From Mucispirillum schaedleri ASF457 (lineage in GTDB: Bacteria; Chrysiogenota; Deferribacteres; Deferribacterales; Mucispirillaceae): a DNA stretch of 64,000 nt. The notes beneath the pieces were generated by a model. That model was not told the origin of the DNA, did not search any database, and saw only the letters and a list, made by a program, of their open reading frames with translations. A program made the position numbers and the translations under genes. The stretch lies in the NCBI RefSeq assembly GCF_000487995.2, contig NZ_CP097562.1, positions 989,001-1,053,000 of the forward strand, given 5' to 3'. Below, piece after piece: positions 30,161 through 39,860 of this stretch (within the stretch, counting starts at the first letter, position 1; each line of letters begins with the position of its first letter).

Positions 30161-30631
<471 letters not shown>

Positions 30632-30644
30632 TTATATTCCTCTC

Positions 30645-31016
30645 TTATTTAGGCCTTTTAGCACCGTATTTAGAACGGCTTTTTTTCCTGTTTGCAACAC
30701 CGGCAGTATCTAATGCTCCACGGATAACTTTGTAACGAACACCTGGTAAGTCTTTTACCCTTCCGCCACGAACAAGAACAACAGAGTGCTCTTGAAGGTT
30801 GTGACCAATACCCGGGATATAAGCTGTTACCTCAATACCATTTGTTAAACGAACCCTTGCAACTTTTCTTAAAGCTGAGTTAGGTTTTCTAGGTGTTGTG
30901 GTATATACACGAACACACACTCCACGCCTTTGTGGGTTTGCTTGTAATGCCGGAGATTTAGTCTTTTTAATCATCTCCATACGACCAAATCTAACTAACT
31001 GATTAAGAGTCGGCAA
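30645..31016 (-). CDS. rpsL: 30S ribosomal protein S12
   Basis: A decoding-centre protein, first in the str operon. It begins [12 protein letters not shown] and holds the [22 protein letters not shown] and [29 protein letters not shown] cores. The lysine at the streptomycin-resistance position ([10 protein letters not shown]) is the wild-type residue. A GGAGGTG site precedes the ATG. Confidence 0.97.
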   Translation of the reverse strand: MPTLNQLVRFGRMEMIKKTKSPALQANPQRRGVCVRVYTTTPRKPNSALRKVARVRLTNGIEVTAYIPGIGHNLQEHSVVLVRGGRVKDLPGVRYKVIRGALDTAGVANRKKSRSKYGAKRPK

Positions 31017-31127
31017 AGAACACCTCCAATAAAATTATGACATTATGCCATGAATGTATTTATTTATTAAAATTTTTCTGCCTCTATTAAAAGCAATTTT
31101 AATTTTTTATTAATAATTTAGCTTGTC

Positions 31128-31178
31128 GGAAACTCCCCTTTAATGACATAGGCATGATAGACCTGACGGTTTGTTTCC
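31128..31178 (-). promoter_or_regulatory. Possible long-range hairpin in the rpsL leader RNA
   Basis: In the minus-strand leader GGAAAC (31173-31178) is complementary to GTTTCC (31128-31133), enclosing about 39 nt. It may be a ribosomal-protein-responsive leader, but the stem is only six pairs. Confidence 0.25.
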
Positions 31179-31195
31179 ATCTCAATGGCAGAAAT

Positions 31196-31222
31196 CTTAT
31201 AACATCTAAAAGAAAAAAGCAA
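31196..31222 (-). promoter_or_regulatory. Candidate promoter of the str operon
   Basis: On the minus strand TTGCTT (31217-31222) is followed 15 nt later by TATAAG (31196-31201); TAAGAT offset by two gives 17-nt spacing. It lies about 180 bp upstream of rpsL, leaving a long leader. Confidence 0.4.
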
Positions 31223-31364
31223 GTATTTTTTTTCTGTTTCACCCACATTTTTCTTAAATCACAATTTATATGTTAAACTAAATATAAAAGAATAAAATTT
31301 ACTGTAAATACATTCAATATATAATAAATTAGAATAAGATAAATATGTGCAGTATTTGCACTCT
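31223..31364. other. Intergenic AT-rich region
   Basis: No gene or clear signal seen between the str promoter and the repeat cluster starting at 31365. Confidence 0.4.
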
Positions 31365-31706
31365 AGTTCCTTCGCCTGCTTGGCAGGCTCAGGAAGACAT
31401 TTGAGAGAGTATGGAATGAAAATATGATGAATAACCTATAAATAGAAAGTGATAATTATAAAATTCAGGTTAAACCAATAAAAAACAGATTCTTCACGGC
31501 TTGCAAGCAAGCGTTCAGAATGACAATTACCCAGCGATTTTGTCATTCTGAATGTTTGTGTCAACAAACAATGAAGAATCTATAAGGCGAAGAATATAGA
31601 ATATGCAAATTTCTAATATATTAAATAAACTAAAATGTAATAAATATATGCAGGATTTATAATCTATAATCTAGTTCCTTCGCCTGTTTAACAGGCTCAG
31701 GAAGAC
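31365..31706. repeat. Cluster of four tandem-GA hairpin repeats
   Basis: Copies at 31365-31399 (minus), 31487-31525 (minus), 31542-31581 (plus) and 31673-31706 (minus). Lower stems differ (TTCCT/AGGAA or TTCT/AGAA) and upper stems differ (GCCTGC/GCAGGC, GCCTGTT/AACAGGC, ACGCTTG/CAAG-CGT, TGTTTG/CAAACA). In each the opposed GA steps remain. The 31.36 and 31.67 kb copies also share flanking sequence (about 50 bp, GGAAGACATTTGAGA...). Confidence 0.7.
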
Positions 31707-31809
31707 ATTTGAGAAAGTATGGCATAAAAATACTGCATTTAAACCAATAACACATCATCCACTGTCTATTCTGTATTTAGCAAAATTTGACTATTAGATT
31801 TCAAAAAAC

Positions 31810-31851
31810 AGCTCTACACAGTATTATTTATGTTATATACTGCATAGAGCT
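31810..31851 (-). terminator. Probable terminator downstream of the nuclease gene
   Basis: Two stacked stems (AGCTCT/AGAGCT and CAGTAT/ATACTG with a 3x3 internal loop), followed on the minus strand by GTTTTTTG. It lies about 130 bp beyond the stop at 31984. Confidence 0.5.
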
Positions 31852-31983
31852 TTAAAAATTTCTTATAATTTCATTTTATAATGACTTGTGTCTGCCTGTT
31901 TATGATTTACCACAACTGTCCCTATTATAAACCATACTCCATAAATTACTAAATTAATTTTCACAGTATTTGCAGTATATATA

Positions 31984-33174
31984 TCATTTCATATTTTCAA
32001 AAAGTGATATTATTTTATTAAATTCAGCAATAGGTTCTGCTAACTTATCATACAGCGAGTCTTTTACTTTTTTTATATATTCTTCATTATTAGTATATAC
32101 TTCACTTTTAAAGTTTGTATCAGTCAAAATATACCAACCCCACTTATTGATTTTTTTATTTAAGTCTTTCTCAAATATATTTTTTAATTTATCATAATTA
32201 TTATTTTGTTCAGCAGTATTGTTTTCGTTTCTTCCACTTCCTTGTAAATATATTGTTACATTTTCATCTTTTATTTCTATTGAGATTGTTAATGCAAGAT
32301 ATTCTCTATCTTTTTGAAATCCACATTGCAATTTTTCTCTTGTCTCACTTTTGCAGTGTGGTAAATATACTATATGACCATAATTTTTAAGTATTACCTT
32401 TCCATTATAAATTTGTTCATTATCCAATATTTCATTTATAACTTCTGTTAAATAATAAGTTGTATTTCCATACTGCATAATTTTATCTAATGCTTCTTTA
32501 TGCTCCACATATAATTTTCTGCATAAATCTACCATTTCTTTATCTATACTGCCCATAATATATCTCCCTATTATTTCTTTATATTGTCTTATAATTACAC
32601 TTATCTCAAATTTAATTTGATTTTCCTGTAATACACAATTTAGAACACTATAAATCATACTATATGTTATATGAATATATCCTTTATATTTTTCTTTTCT
32701 TTCTTTTTCTGGAGTAAGAAATAAAAATATCCTGTTATAATCACTATATTTTTCATCTATATAATTTTTATAATCTTCTAACTGGTTATCACCTTCTCCA
32801 CTCCATATTTTATTTTCAATAATAAAAATTACTTTATTATTTTTACTTTCCATTACAATATCTATTCTTCTGCCGTTATCTACTGTATATTCTCTATATA
32901 CTTCTAAATCAGAATAATCTAGTAAAAGCAGGTTTATATACTCTGCATCTTTTTTTGAAAGCTGCATCAATATTTCTTTTAATACTTTATCATTAAGATT
33001 ATGATTTTCATAAGGATTAAAAAGCCATGCTAACATATCAGAATGAACTATTTCCTTATCTGCCATATTAATTATTTTAAAAATATTGGCTTCATCTTTT
33101 TTATATGTTAGTCTTTTAAAATCATTAGATAATAATAAATCTCTTATTTTTTCCTTTATGCTGTCTTCACTCAT
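31984..33174 (-). CDS. PD-(D/E)XK nuclease-superfamily protein
   Basis: A 396-residue cytoplasmic protein of the PDDEXK_4 type. The active-site pattern is visible at about residues 98-118: RRIDIVMES, then VIFIIENKI, with the catalytic aspartate and the E-x-K pair; GDNQLEDYKNYI follows. N-terminal EIVHSDMLAWLFNP is typical of this family. The C-terminal half is a Lys/Asn-rich domain of unknown role. It lies 14 bp downstream of a DUF262 remnant, a partner common in defence systems. A role in phage or plasmid defence is an inference. Confidence 0.75.
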   Translation of the reverse strand: MSEDSIKEKIRDLLLSNDFKRLTYKKDEANIFKIINMADKEIVHSDMLAWLFNPYENHNLNDKVLKEILMQLSKKDAEYINLLLLDYSDLEVYREYTVDNGRRIDIVMESKNNKVIFIIENKIWSGEGDNQLEDYKNYIDEKYSDYNRIFLFLTPEKERKEKYKGYIHITYSMIYSVLNCVLQENQIKFEISVIIRQYKEIIGRYIMGSIDKEMVDLCRKLYVEHKEALDKIMQYGNTTYYLTEVINEILDNEQIYNGKVILKNYGHIVYLPHCKSETREKLQCGFQKDREYLALTISIEIKDENVTIYLQGSGRNENNTAEQNNNYDKLKNIFEKDLNKKINKWGWYILTDTNFKSEVYTNNEEYIKKVKDSLYDKLAEPIAEFNKIISLFENMK

Positions 33175-33188
33175 ATATTACTCCAAAA

Positions 33189-33338
33189 CTATAGATATTT
33201 TAAGATTATTTTTATACAGCTGTAATCAGCAGTTGATTTCTTCCAAGTATATTGCCGCTGATAATCAGGGATTTTAAGTTTATAGTCATTTATCAATACT
33301 CCTAAACTCTTTATATCTACTTCAATGCTTTCTGACAT
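33189..33338 (-). pseudogene. Truncated DUF262 (GmrSD-like) N-terminal remnant
   Basis: A 49-codon frame with a strong GGAGGG site starts at the ATG at 33338. Its product contains LGVLINDYKLKIPDYQRQYTW, close to the N-terminal IPxYQRxYxW motif of DUF262/GmrS proteins, then ends abruptly at a TAG at 33189. Intact DUF262 proteins have several hundred residues, so this is a remnant left by deletion, or a short fossil upstream of the nuclease gene. The nuclease follows after 14 bp. Confidence 0.65.
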
Positions 33339-33374
33339 AATATAAACCCTCCATGCCATTATAAAATATAAAGT

Positions 33375-33857
33375 TTAATCTCTTAAATCTATTTTATGTT
33401 CCCATGTATCTTCATATTCTTTTCCACAACACTCATTTTTGTATTTACCTTTCCATTCTTCAACTCGCACAGGAACATATGTTTCAATTCTATTTCCATG
33501 TTTATTTTTTATTGTTCTTTTTTCTTGCTTATTATATACCCTAATACATTCTTCACTCAATTTTGTTGTTTTAAAATCTTTTTCATAACAGTAAGGACAG
33601 TATCTCCTTATTTCATCAGCATCAGGAACTTTTTTGACAAAATAAATAAATGCTATAATTAATGGAATAAATATAATACTATTTAGCACTAACAAAGGTA
33701 AATCCTGCTGATCCCCATTTAACACGGCAAATAAGAAAAGCAACTCAATCAACCCAAAAAAAATTGATGGAATAAAAAACAATGCTGATATAATACTATA
33801 CTTCTTATCCATTTTTTTTAATTGTTCATATTTCTTTTTATTTTCTAAATTTTCCAT
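33375..33857 (-). CDS. Two-helix membrane protein with cysteine-rich tail
   Basis: Unknown function. The start is placed at 33857 because AAGGAG lies 6 nt upstream and the earlier in-frame ATG at 33890 lacks a site. The 160-residue product has a basic, coiled N-terminus (MENLENKKKYEQLKKMDKKY), two hydrophobic helices and then a hydrophilic tail with CPYC and ECCG, a possible zinc site. It is separate from the adjacent nuclease/DUF262 pair. Confidence 0.55.
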   Translation of the reverse strand: MENLENKKKYEQLKKMDKKYSIISALFFIPSIFFGLIELLFLFAVLNGDQQDLPLLVLNSIIFIPLIIAFIYFVKKVPDADEIRRYCPYCYEKDFKTTKLSEECIRVYNKQEKRTIKNKHGNRIETYVPVRVEEWKGKYKNECCGKEYEDTWEHKIDLRD

Positions 33858-34108
33858 AAAATTCTCCTTGTTTAACAATAAATTGTACAATACTATTCTT
33901 TATAACAGTGTGTGTATTTCTCTTGCACACCACAAAATGTTCTTTAAAATTATTACAAACTTTGATAAGGTGTAAATCTTTACACTGAATAATAATTATT
34001 GGAATTTAAGAAGAATTATCAAATAAAGATGAATGATACAATAAGATTGTGTTATTTATAAAGGGATATAGGCAAAAAGGGTGAGTTAGAAAATCAGAAC
34101 TGCGTCTG

Positions 34109-34117
34109 CCCCCCCCC
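34109..34117. repeat. Orphan C9 homopolymer tract
   Basis: Nine C in an intergenic region, about 250 bp upstream of the membrane-protein gene ending at 33375. No -35/-10 pair flanks it and no long frame crosses it. Confidence 0.55.
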
Positions 34118-34512
34118 GATTAAAACCAGATTTATTTAATATTATTAACAAATTACACCTCAATATAACTATTATATAAAGAATAATATAAGTCACCATT
34201 TTTATTATACAGCAAACTTGTTATTTTGTCTATCAATATTTACCAGCTTGTAATACAATATTTAATCTACCAAACTTATGCGACAATAGGTTTCACTTTG
34301 AAATAATATTTTAAGATTAGTTATATTAAATTTTAACTCATCCAATATTTTCTAATAAGCTTATTGTAAAATATAATGCGTACTTATACTAAATCTCTTC
34401 CTAATTCTGCCAAGGGGGCGAGATAACTAGATTGTAAATATTACATATATTTACCACATTTTAATTTATTACATACATTAGAAATTTGTATATTTCAGAT
34501 TATTCGCCTTAC

Positions 34513-34553
34513 AGATTCTTCATTGTTTGTTGACACAAACATTCAGAATGACA
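34513..34553 (-). repeat. Tandem-GA hairpin repeat
   Basis: Inverted near-copy of the 31542-31581 element (TTCTGAATGTTTGTG and CAAACAATGAAGAATC on the minus strand), nearly 3 kb away. Confidence 0.6.
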
Positions 34554-34712
34554 TGGCTCAGAATAGACAAACGAAATTTAAATTAGTATAATATTATATA
34601 TTATTAATAGTTATTTTCTTTGCTTATAAAATATTACCCGTTATTTTACAATGTTAAATTTCATATAATACTTATTATTGAATAAATAACCTTATAGGGC
34701 TTATTCAACTTT

Positions 34713-36392
34713 TTATTCTAATTCTTTTAAGATTTCTCTTGTTCTAATAAGGGCTTTATCAATATGGTTTGTAATATTTTCTTCGCCAATCATCTCTATA
34801 AAGTGCATTTTTTTAAGTGTTGCATAAGGTGCTGGATTTACACCAGATAAAACAAGCTGTGTTCCTGCTTTTTTACATGTATTATAAAAGTTTTCCAGTG
34901 CATGCTCGCCAGTTGCATCTATTGCAGGAACATTTCGCATGCGGAGAATAAATACTTTTGGAGTTTTACCTATATGTTCTAATGTATTAATAAGCATATC
35001 TGCAACACCAAAGAAGAATGGTCCATTAATTTCATAAACTTCAACACCTTCTGGTATTTCTTTATTTGATGTTGCATCTGGGTCTGCAATATTCTTAGCA
35101 GTTTTTTCTGACACATCAAAATTTATTTTACCCATACTTGTAACATCACTCATACGCTTCATAAAAAGCAGTGCAGCAAGCACAACACCAACCTGCACTG
35201 CAGCAGTTAAGTCTATTACAATAGTTAATATAAATGTTGTAAGCAGCACAACCACATCGCTTTTTGGCGAACTTAAAAGGTTTGCCATATTTTTTATACC
35301 CATCATATCAACAGAAACTACTAAAAGAACACCAGCAAGAGCGGCCATTGGTATTATTTCTATTAAAAATGAAAAGAAAAGTATAAATAAACATAAAAAT
35401 ACTGCATGTGTAATGCCAGAAAGCGGGGTTACACCGCCAGCACGGACATTTGTTGCAGTCCTTGCTATTGCTCCAGTTGCTGGGATACAGCCAAAAAAGC
35501 CGCTTAAAATATTTGCAGCACCTTGACCTATAAGCTCTGTATTTGATTTATGATGCGAGCCTGTCATACCGTCTGCCACAACTGCTGAAAGCAGAGATTC
35601 TATACCTGCAAGCAGTGCAATTGTTATGGCGGCAGGAAATAATGCTCTTATTTTCTCAATAGTTACTTCCGGCACTGTAAATGATGGAAACACTGCATTA
35701 ATTGTGCCAAACCTGTCACCTATTGTTTCTGCATTTAAGCCTAATAAAAAACAAGCAGCTGTTGAAATAACTATTGCAACAACATGAGATGGTATATTTG
35801 TAGACATTTTTCTTATAATTAATATTATGATAACTGTGCCTGCACCTATAGCTGCAGATGATATATTGATTGTAGAAAGGTTTGAAAATATACTTATCCA
35901 TTTATCTATAAATTCAGGTGATGTTTCTTTATATGTTAAGCCTAAAAAGTCTTTTATCTGAGATGAAAAAATAACAACCCCAATGCCTGCTGTAAAGCCT
36001 GTTGTAACAGGATATGGTATAAATTTAATAAATGAGCCAACCCGAGCTATACCTAAACATATTAATATAATACCTGCCATAATTGTAGCAATAATCAGAC
36101 CGTCATAACCATGCTGAGCAATAATACCATATATAATAATAACAAATGCACCAGTAGGACCGCCTATCTGATAACGGCTGCCGCCTAAAAATGAAATAAA
36201 GAAACCTGCAATAACTGCAGTAAATATACCCTGAGATGGTGTAGCACCACTTGCTATTGCAAAAGCCAGTGCCAAAGGAACTGCCACAATACCAACTGTT
36301 ATACCTGCAAATAAGTCTTTTTTAAATAAAGCTAATGAATAATTTCTTATAACTTCAAAAAATACTGGAACAAACCTTTCCTTAGATGCCAT
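34713..36392 (-). CDS. SulP-family anion transporter with STAS domain
   Basis: An inner-membrane transporter of sulfate, bicarbonate or dicarboxylate. The start at 36392 has GGAG six nt upstream; an upstream GTG at 36404 is less likely. The 559-residue protein shows 10-14 hydrophobic segments. It carries the SulP signature regions (VPLALAFAIASG, GPTGAFVIIIYGI) and a C-terminal STAS domain (VEVYEINGPFFFGVADML, then VPAIDATGEHALENF). Neighbours give no clue to the substrate. Confidence 0.93.
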   Translation of the reverse strand: MASKERFVPVFFEVIRNYSLALFKKDLFAGITVGIVAVPLALAFAIASGATPSQGIFTAVIAGFFISFLGGSRYQIGGPTGAFVIIIYGIIAQHGYDGLIIATIMAGIILICLGIARVGSFIKFIPYPVTTGFTAGIGVVIFSSQIKDFLGLTYKETSPEFIDKWISIFSNLSTINISSAAIGAGTVIIILIIRKMSTNIPSHVVAIVISTAACFLLGLNAETIGDRFGTINAVFPSFTVPEVTIEKIRALFPAAITIALLAGIESLLSAVVADGMTGSHHKSNTELIGQGAANILSGFFGCIPATGAIARTATNVRAGGVTPLSGITHAVFLCLFILFFSFLIEIIPMAALAGVLLVVSVDMMGIKNMANLLSSPKSDVVVLLTTFILTIVIDLTAAVQVGVVLAALLFMKRMSDVTSMGKINFDVSEKTAKNIADPDATSNKEIPEGVEVYEINGPFFFGVADMLINTLEHIGKTPKVFILRMRNVPAIDATGEHALENFYNTCKKAGTQLVLSGVNPAPYATLKKMHFIEMIGEENITNHIDKALIRTREILKELE

Positions 36393-36581
36393 AAAATACT
36401 CCACACTATATAATAAAAAATCATATAATACTTATATGATAAAATGGCAATATTTTATTAATAGCGTAACCCACTTTTTTTAAAACATCACATAAGTCTT
36501 AATAAATAATTACAAATAAAATTTGATAACTTATTAATAATACTAAATAAAATAATAAATGTATTCTAGTAGATGTATAAA
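36393..36581. other. Spacer between SulP and lipoprotein genes
   Basis: AT-rich sequence upstream of the SulP gene. It presumably carries the SulP promoter; I see no clear consensus. Confidence 0.35.
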
Positions 36582-36608
36582 AAGGCAACAATTAAACTTT
36601 GTCGCCTT
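36582..36608 (-). terminator. Rho-independent terminator of the lipoprotein gene
   Basis: On the minus strand AAGGCGACAA pairs with TTGTTGCCTT (one G-U), 7-nt loop, followed by a T run, 30 bp past the stop at 36639. Confidence 0.8.
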
Positions 36609-36638
36609 ATATGTTAAAAACAATTAAATCAAATTATA

Positions 36639-37355
36639 TTAATTATTATATCCAATATCTGCTTTAAATATATTTGATATATCAGGTGTAGGAAATGCAG
36701 TATTTGGATCAAGAGTTTCTACATTATCAGATACTTTTTTCATACGAACAACAACAGGAGCAGTTTTTGCAATACTAATACCAGTATCTTTAATCATATC
36801 TATTATAACAATACCATTTTCTATAGTTATATTATAAGTATCATCTTTACTGCCTGCCAAACTATCTGCATTTCTACCAGTTGTTCCCTTTGTAACATTA
36901 TCAAGATTTAAATAATTATCTTTAACAGCAGAAACTGGTATATCATTATAAACAGTGTAATTATATTTTTGATTTTTTGCAACTTGAGCTACCGTTGGAT
37001 TATTAAATCCACCACCATCTAATTGAACTTTTGTAATTATTTTTACATAATCATTAGAAACAGCTATACTTCCTTTTCCTTGCATTTCCGAATCTCTTTG
37101 ATTTGCAATGTTAGAACATTTTGCATCACTACCTACATATTCTTGAAGTTTGCTGCAATCATTTGTTAATGTTGCTACTGTTGCATATGTATAGAAAAAC
37201 TCTATATCATATGTGCCTTGTAATGATTTCAAATCTGATTCTGATAATGTTGGCTGAGTTATCACTGGTGTATCATTTTTTTCTTCGTCTGCACAGCCAG
37301 TAAGTGCAAAAACAGTAAAAAGACTTGCTAAAATAAGTAATAAAGACTTTTTCAT
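36639..37355 (-). CDS. Surface lipoprotein, GTYxIxFF family, behind a phase-variable promoter
   Basis: Unknown family. Signal peptide with lipobox LTG-C (Cys21), then an acidic linker. The body starts LQGTYDIEFFYT and includes DCSKLQEY, KCSN, KYNYTVY and GTTGRNADS. The same landmarks occur in order in the C-terminal domain of the lipoprotein at 61273 (AQGTYNITFFGT, DCELYKEL, KCEG, QYQYSVY, GITGRHLT), so the two are paralogues. The gene is a single transcription unit with AAGGGTG before the ATG. A C7 tract fills the spacer of its promoter. Confidence 0.75.
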   Translation of the reverse strand: MKKSLLLILASLFTVFALTGCADEEKNDTPVITQPTLSESDLKSLQGTYDIEFFYTYATVATLTNDCSKLQEYVGSDAKCSNIANQRDSEMQGKGSIAVSNDYVKIITKVQLDGGGFNNPTVAQVAKNQKYNYTVYNDIPVSAVKDNYLNLDNVTKGTTGRNADSLAGSKDDTYNITIENGIVIIDMIKDTGISIAKTAPVVVRMKKVSDNVETLDPNTAFPTPDISNIFKADIGYNN

Positions 37356-37385
37356 AAAATCACCCTTTTCTAAAAAATTTCTGGC

Positions 37386-37411
37386 ATTATATATGGGGGG
37401 GATTTTGTCAA
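37386..37411 (-). promoter_or_regulatory. Promoter with poly-C spacer (C7), predicted phase-variable
   Basis: On the minus strand a perfect -35 TTGACA (37406-37411) and perfect -10 TATAAT (37386-37391) are separated by 14 nt, of which seven are C (37395-37401). Spacing for a sigma-70 promoter is best at 17, so ten C would give the optimum. The -10 lies about 30 bp upstream of the lipoprotein ATG. Confidence 0.7.
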
Positions 37412-37513
37412 CTATTTTTTTAAAAAATAAGCATTTTTGGATTATTTGTTTTGTGTATGTTTTATTTTAATATTTTTATTGATAATTTTATTTTAATAGT
37501 ATAAGTTTACCCT

Positions 37514-37711
37514 ATGGGTAATGGATGTAACCACGGCTGCATATATAAAAAAGAAATAAAAGTAGAGCAGATGAAAGAACTTTATATTTTCAGATGTGCA
37601 GCTCAAAAAAAATATATTACAAAAGATGAAGTGAAAACTAGATGCAGCCTTTTTCAAGGACCGCTTAAAATCAAGGAACATTCCATTGATGAATTCCTTG
37701 GTTCAGTTTAA
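37514..37711 (+). CDS. Small cysteine-containing hypothetical protein
   Basis: A 65-codon frame with no strong ribosome site; it starts MGNGCNHGCIYKK and has four cysteines (CNHGC, RCAAQ, RCSLF), a possible metal site. A shorter form could start at Met20. It lies 40 bp upstream of the haemolysin III gene. Its coding potential is better than that of the opposite strand, but it remains uncertain. Confidence 0.4.
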   Translation: MGNGCNHGCIYKKEIKVEQMKELYIFRCAAQKKYITKDEVKTRCSLFQGPLKIKEHSIDEFLGSV

Positions 37712-37751
37712 GTCTATTCTATTATTTTGTATCAATATATAAGGAGAGTAA

Positions 37752-38402
37752 ATGACTTCTACTATTTTACCAAAATATACTAAAAATGAAGAAATAATGA
37801 ATGCAGTAACACATGGTCTTGGTGCAGGGCTCAGCATAGCTGGACTTGTTATATTAGTTGTTTTTGCATCAAAATACGGTGATGCATGGAAAATTACAGC
37901 ATCAGCTATATATGGTGCTTCAATGATAATATTATATACTGCTTCAACATTATACCACAGCTTATCAAAAACAAAAGCAGCATCAAAACTAAATATGTTT
38001 GACCATATTTCTATATACTACCTTATAGCAGGCTCTTATACTCCATTTATGATTGTAAATTTAAGGGGTGGCTGGGGCTGGTCTATTTTTGGTGTTGTAT
38101 GGGCTTGTGCAATAGTCGGCACTGTTTTAAAAATAATATATGGCAATAAATTAAGAAAAGTATCTACTTTTATTTATCTTATTATGGGCTGGATAATTAT
38201 CATTGCTATATACCCTTTTATAAAAAATGTAGAAACAGGCGGTATTATCCTTGTAGTGCTGGGCGGGCTTTCATACACTGTCGGTGTCATATTTTATAAA
38301 TGGAAATCACTGCCTTTTAACCATGCTATATGGCACCTTTTTGTGCTTGGTGGCACTGTTTTACAGTTTTTTGCAGTGCTTTTTTATGTGGTTCTCATTT
38401 AA
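37752..38402 (+). CDS. Haemolysin III family membrane protein (PAQR)
   Basis: A seven-helix inner-membrane protein of the HlyIII/YqfA group. The conserved features are NAVTHGLGAGLSIAG near the N-terminus, then STLYHS, FDHISIYYLIAGSYTPF and the C-terminal FNHAIWHLFVLGG. The histidines and Asp of these motifs form a metal site in related receptors. Length 216 is typical. Despite the name its role in bacteria is unclear. AGGAGA precedes the ATG. Confidence 0.9.
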   Translation: MTSTILPKYTKNEEIMNAVTHGLGAGLSIAGLVILVVFASKYGDAWKITASAIYGASMIILYTASTLYHSLSKTKAASKLNMFDHISIYYLIAGSYTPFMIVNLRGGWGWSIFGVVWACAIVGTVLKIIYGNKLRKVSTFIYLIMGWIIIIAIYPFIKNVETGGIILVVLGGLSYTVGVIFYKWKSLPFNHAIWHLFVLGGTVLQFFAVLFYVVLI

Positions 38403-38439
38403 AATATTCTATATTCTTCATCATATTTAGGAAATTTAA

Positions 38440-39789
38440 ATGATTATTAAGCTGATTCAGCCTAAAATGTGTAAAAGACCAATGGATAGCGGGCTTAAAG
38501 CTCAAATGGCACCATCTCTTGGTCTTTTAACCATTGCTAATATGCTGCAGGATAAGCATACCATAATATATGAAAATGAAAATACAGCTCCAATTAACTA
38601 TGATGAAAAAGTTGATATTGTAGGAATAAGCATTACAGTAGATGTTTTTCCAAGAGCAAAAGATATTGCAAAAAAATTTCAGGAAAAAAATATTCCTGTT
38701 GTAGCAGGCGGTATACACACTACTGCAAATCCAGAAGAAACTGCCAAATATTTTGATGCTGTATCTATTGGTATTGCAGAAACTACATGGCAGATGATTA
38801 TTAATGATTTTGAAAAAGGCTGCTTAAAAAAAATATATAAACATAATGCTTCAGATATTACTCCATCACAAATTGTATCCCCTGCTTATAACCTGATAAA
38901 AGAGAAAAACTACCTTTACTGCAATATTATATCTACAAGCAGAGGCTGCCCTTATAAATGCGATTTCTGCTACAACAGCTGCGATGCCTATAAAAAGTTT
39001 TATATTAATAGAAATATAGAAGATGTTATAAATGATATTAAAACAGTTAATAAAAAACATATTATGTTTATAGATGATAACTTTATAGGCAATCCAAAAT
39101 GGACTATGTTATTTATTAAAGAATTAAAATATTTAAATGTAAAATGGAATGCTGCTGTATCTCTTAATGTTGCTGATATGCCTGAACTGCTTGATGAAAT
39201 GAAAGCAGGCGGCTGCCAGAGCCTTTTTATTGGTTTTGAAAGTATAAACGAAAGCTCAATATCTAATGTTTCAAAAGTGCAGAATAAATTAGAAAAATAT
39301 AATTTTGCTGTTAATGAAATCCATAAGCGTGGTATTATGATTAATGCAAGCTTTGTATTTGGACTTGATGGTGACGATAAATCAGTATTTGAAAACACTT
39401 TAAAATGGATAATTGATAATAAAATAGAAACAGTTACATCACATATTTTAACCCCATATCCGGGCACAAAACTTTATAAAGAATTTCTTTCAAATAACAG
39501 AATTATAGATTTTGATTACTCCAAATATAACACCGCAAATGTAGTATTTCAGCCAAAAAATATGACTGCCTGTGAACTATATCAGGGTTATCTTAAAATA
39601 TATAAAGATATATACTCCCTTAAAAATATTATTAAAAGAACACCAAAGGCAAAAAACCAGTGGATACCATACTATCTGTTTAATGTGTTTTACAGAAAAT
39701 ATGGCAGATTTACTGACTTATTATGCAAAATTATAGGTTATAAAAGAGTTGGTAAAATAGCAGCATTTCTATCATATCACACTAAATGA
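38440..39789 (+). CDS. B12-binding radical SAM protein
   Basis: The N-terminal domain (residues 40-125) resembles cobalamin-binding Rossmann folds (DIVGISITVDVFPRAKDIA, VVAGGIHTTANPEE). The radical-SAM core has SRGCPYKCDFCYNSC at about 165-180, with the C-x3-C-x2-C [4Fe-4S] ligands. GFES and HILTPYPGTKLYKEF follow in the usual order. The family includes BchE-, HpnP- and P-methylase-like enzymes. Substrate is not predictable. AGGA lies before the ATG, and 37 bp separate it from the haemolysin III gene. Confidence 0.88.
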   Translation: MIIKLIQPKMCKRPMDSGLKAQMAPSLGLLTIANMLQDKHTIIYENENTAPINYDEKVDIVGISITVDVFPRAKDIAKKFQEKNIPVVAGGIHTTANPEETAKYFDAVSIGIAETTWQMIINDFEKGCLKKIYKHNASDITPSQIVSPAYNLIKEKNYLYCNIISTSRGCPYKCDFCYNSCDAYKKFYINRNIEDVINDIKTVNKKHIMFIDDNFIGNPKWTMLFIKELKYLNVKWNAAVSLNVADMPELLDEMKAGGCQSLFIGFESINESSISNVSKVQNKLEKYNFAVNEIHKRGIMINASFVFGLDGDDKSVFENTLKWIIDNKIETVTSHILTPYPGTKLYKEFLSNNRIIDFDYSKYNTANVVFQPKNMTACELYQGYLKIYKDIYSLKNIIKRTPKAKNQWIPYYLFNVFYRKYGRFTDLLCKIIGYKRVGKIAAFLSYHTK

Positions 39790-39860
39790 AATACTTTATT
39801 TAATAGTTTAAAAATTATACATCACTTTTATTTTTAATTATACCGCAGGCAAAAAATAAT

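Larger units (their letters stand above)
33891..34712. other. Intergenic region with orphan poly-C tract and repeat copies
   Basis: No convincing gene. It holds a C9 tract (34109-34117) and a head-hairpin repeat (34513-34553). On the minus strand a TTG-initiated frame with a GAGGTG site runs through the tract for about 20 codons and could be a fossil, but nothing recognisable is encoded. Confidence 0.4.

Noticed and set aside
37493-37681. 62-codon minus-strand ORF opposite the small Cys protein
   Set aside because: Phe-rich translation typical of antisense to lysine-rich coding DNA.
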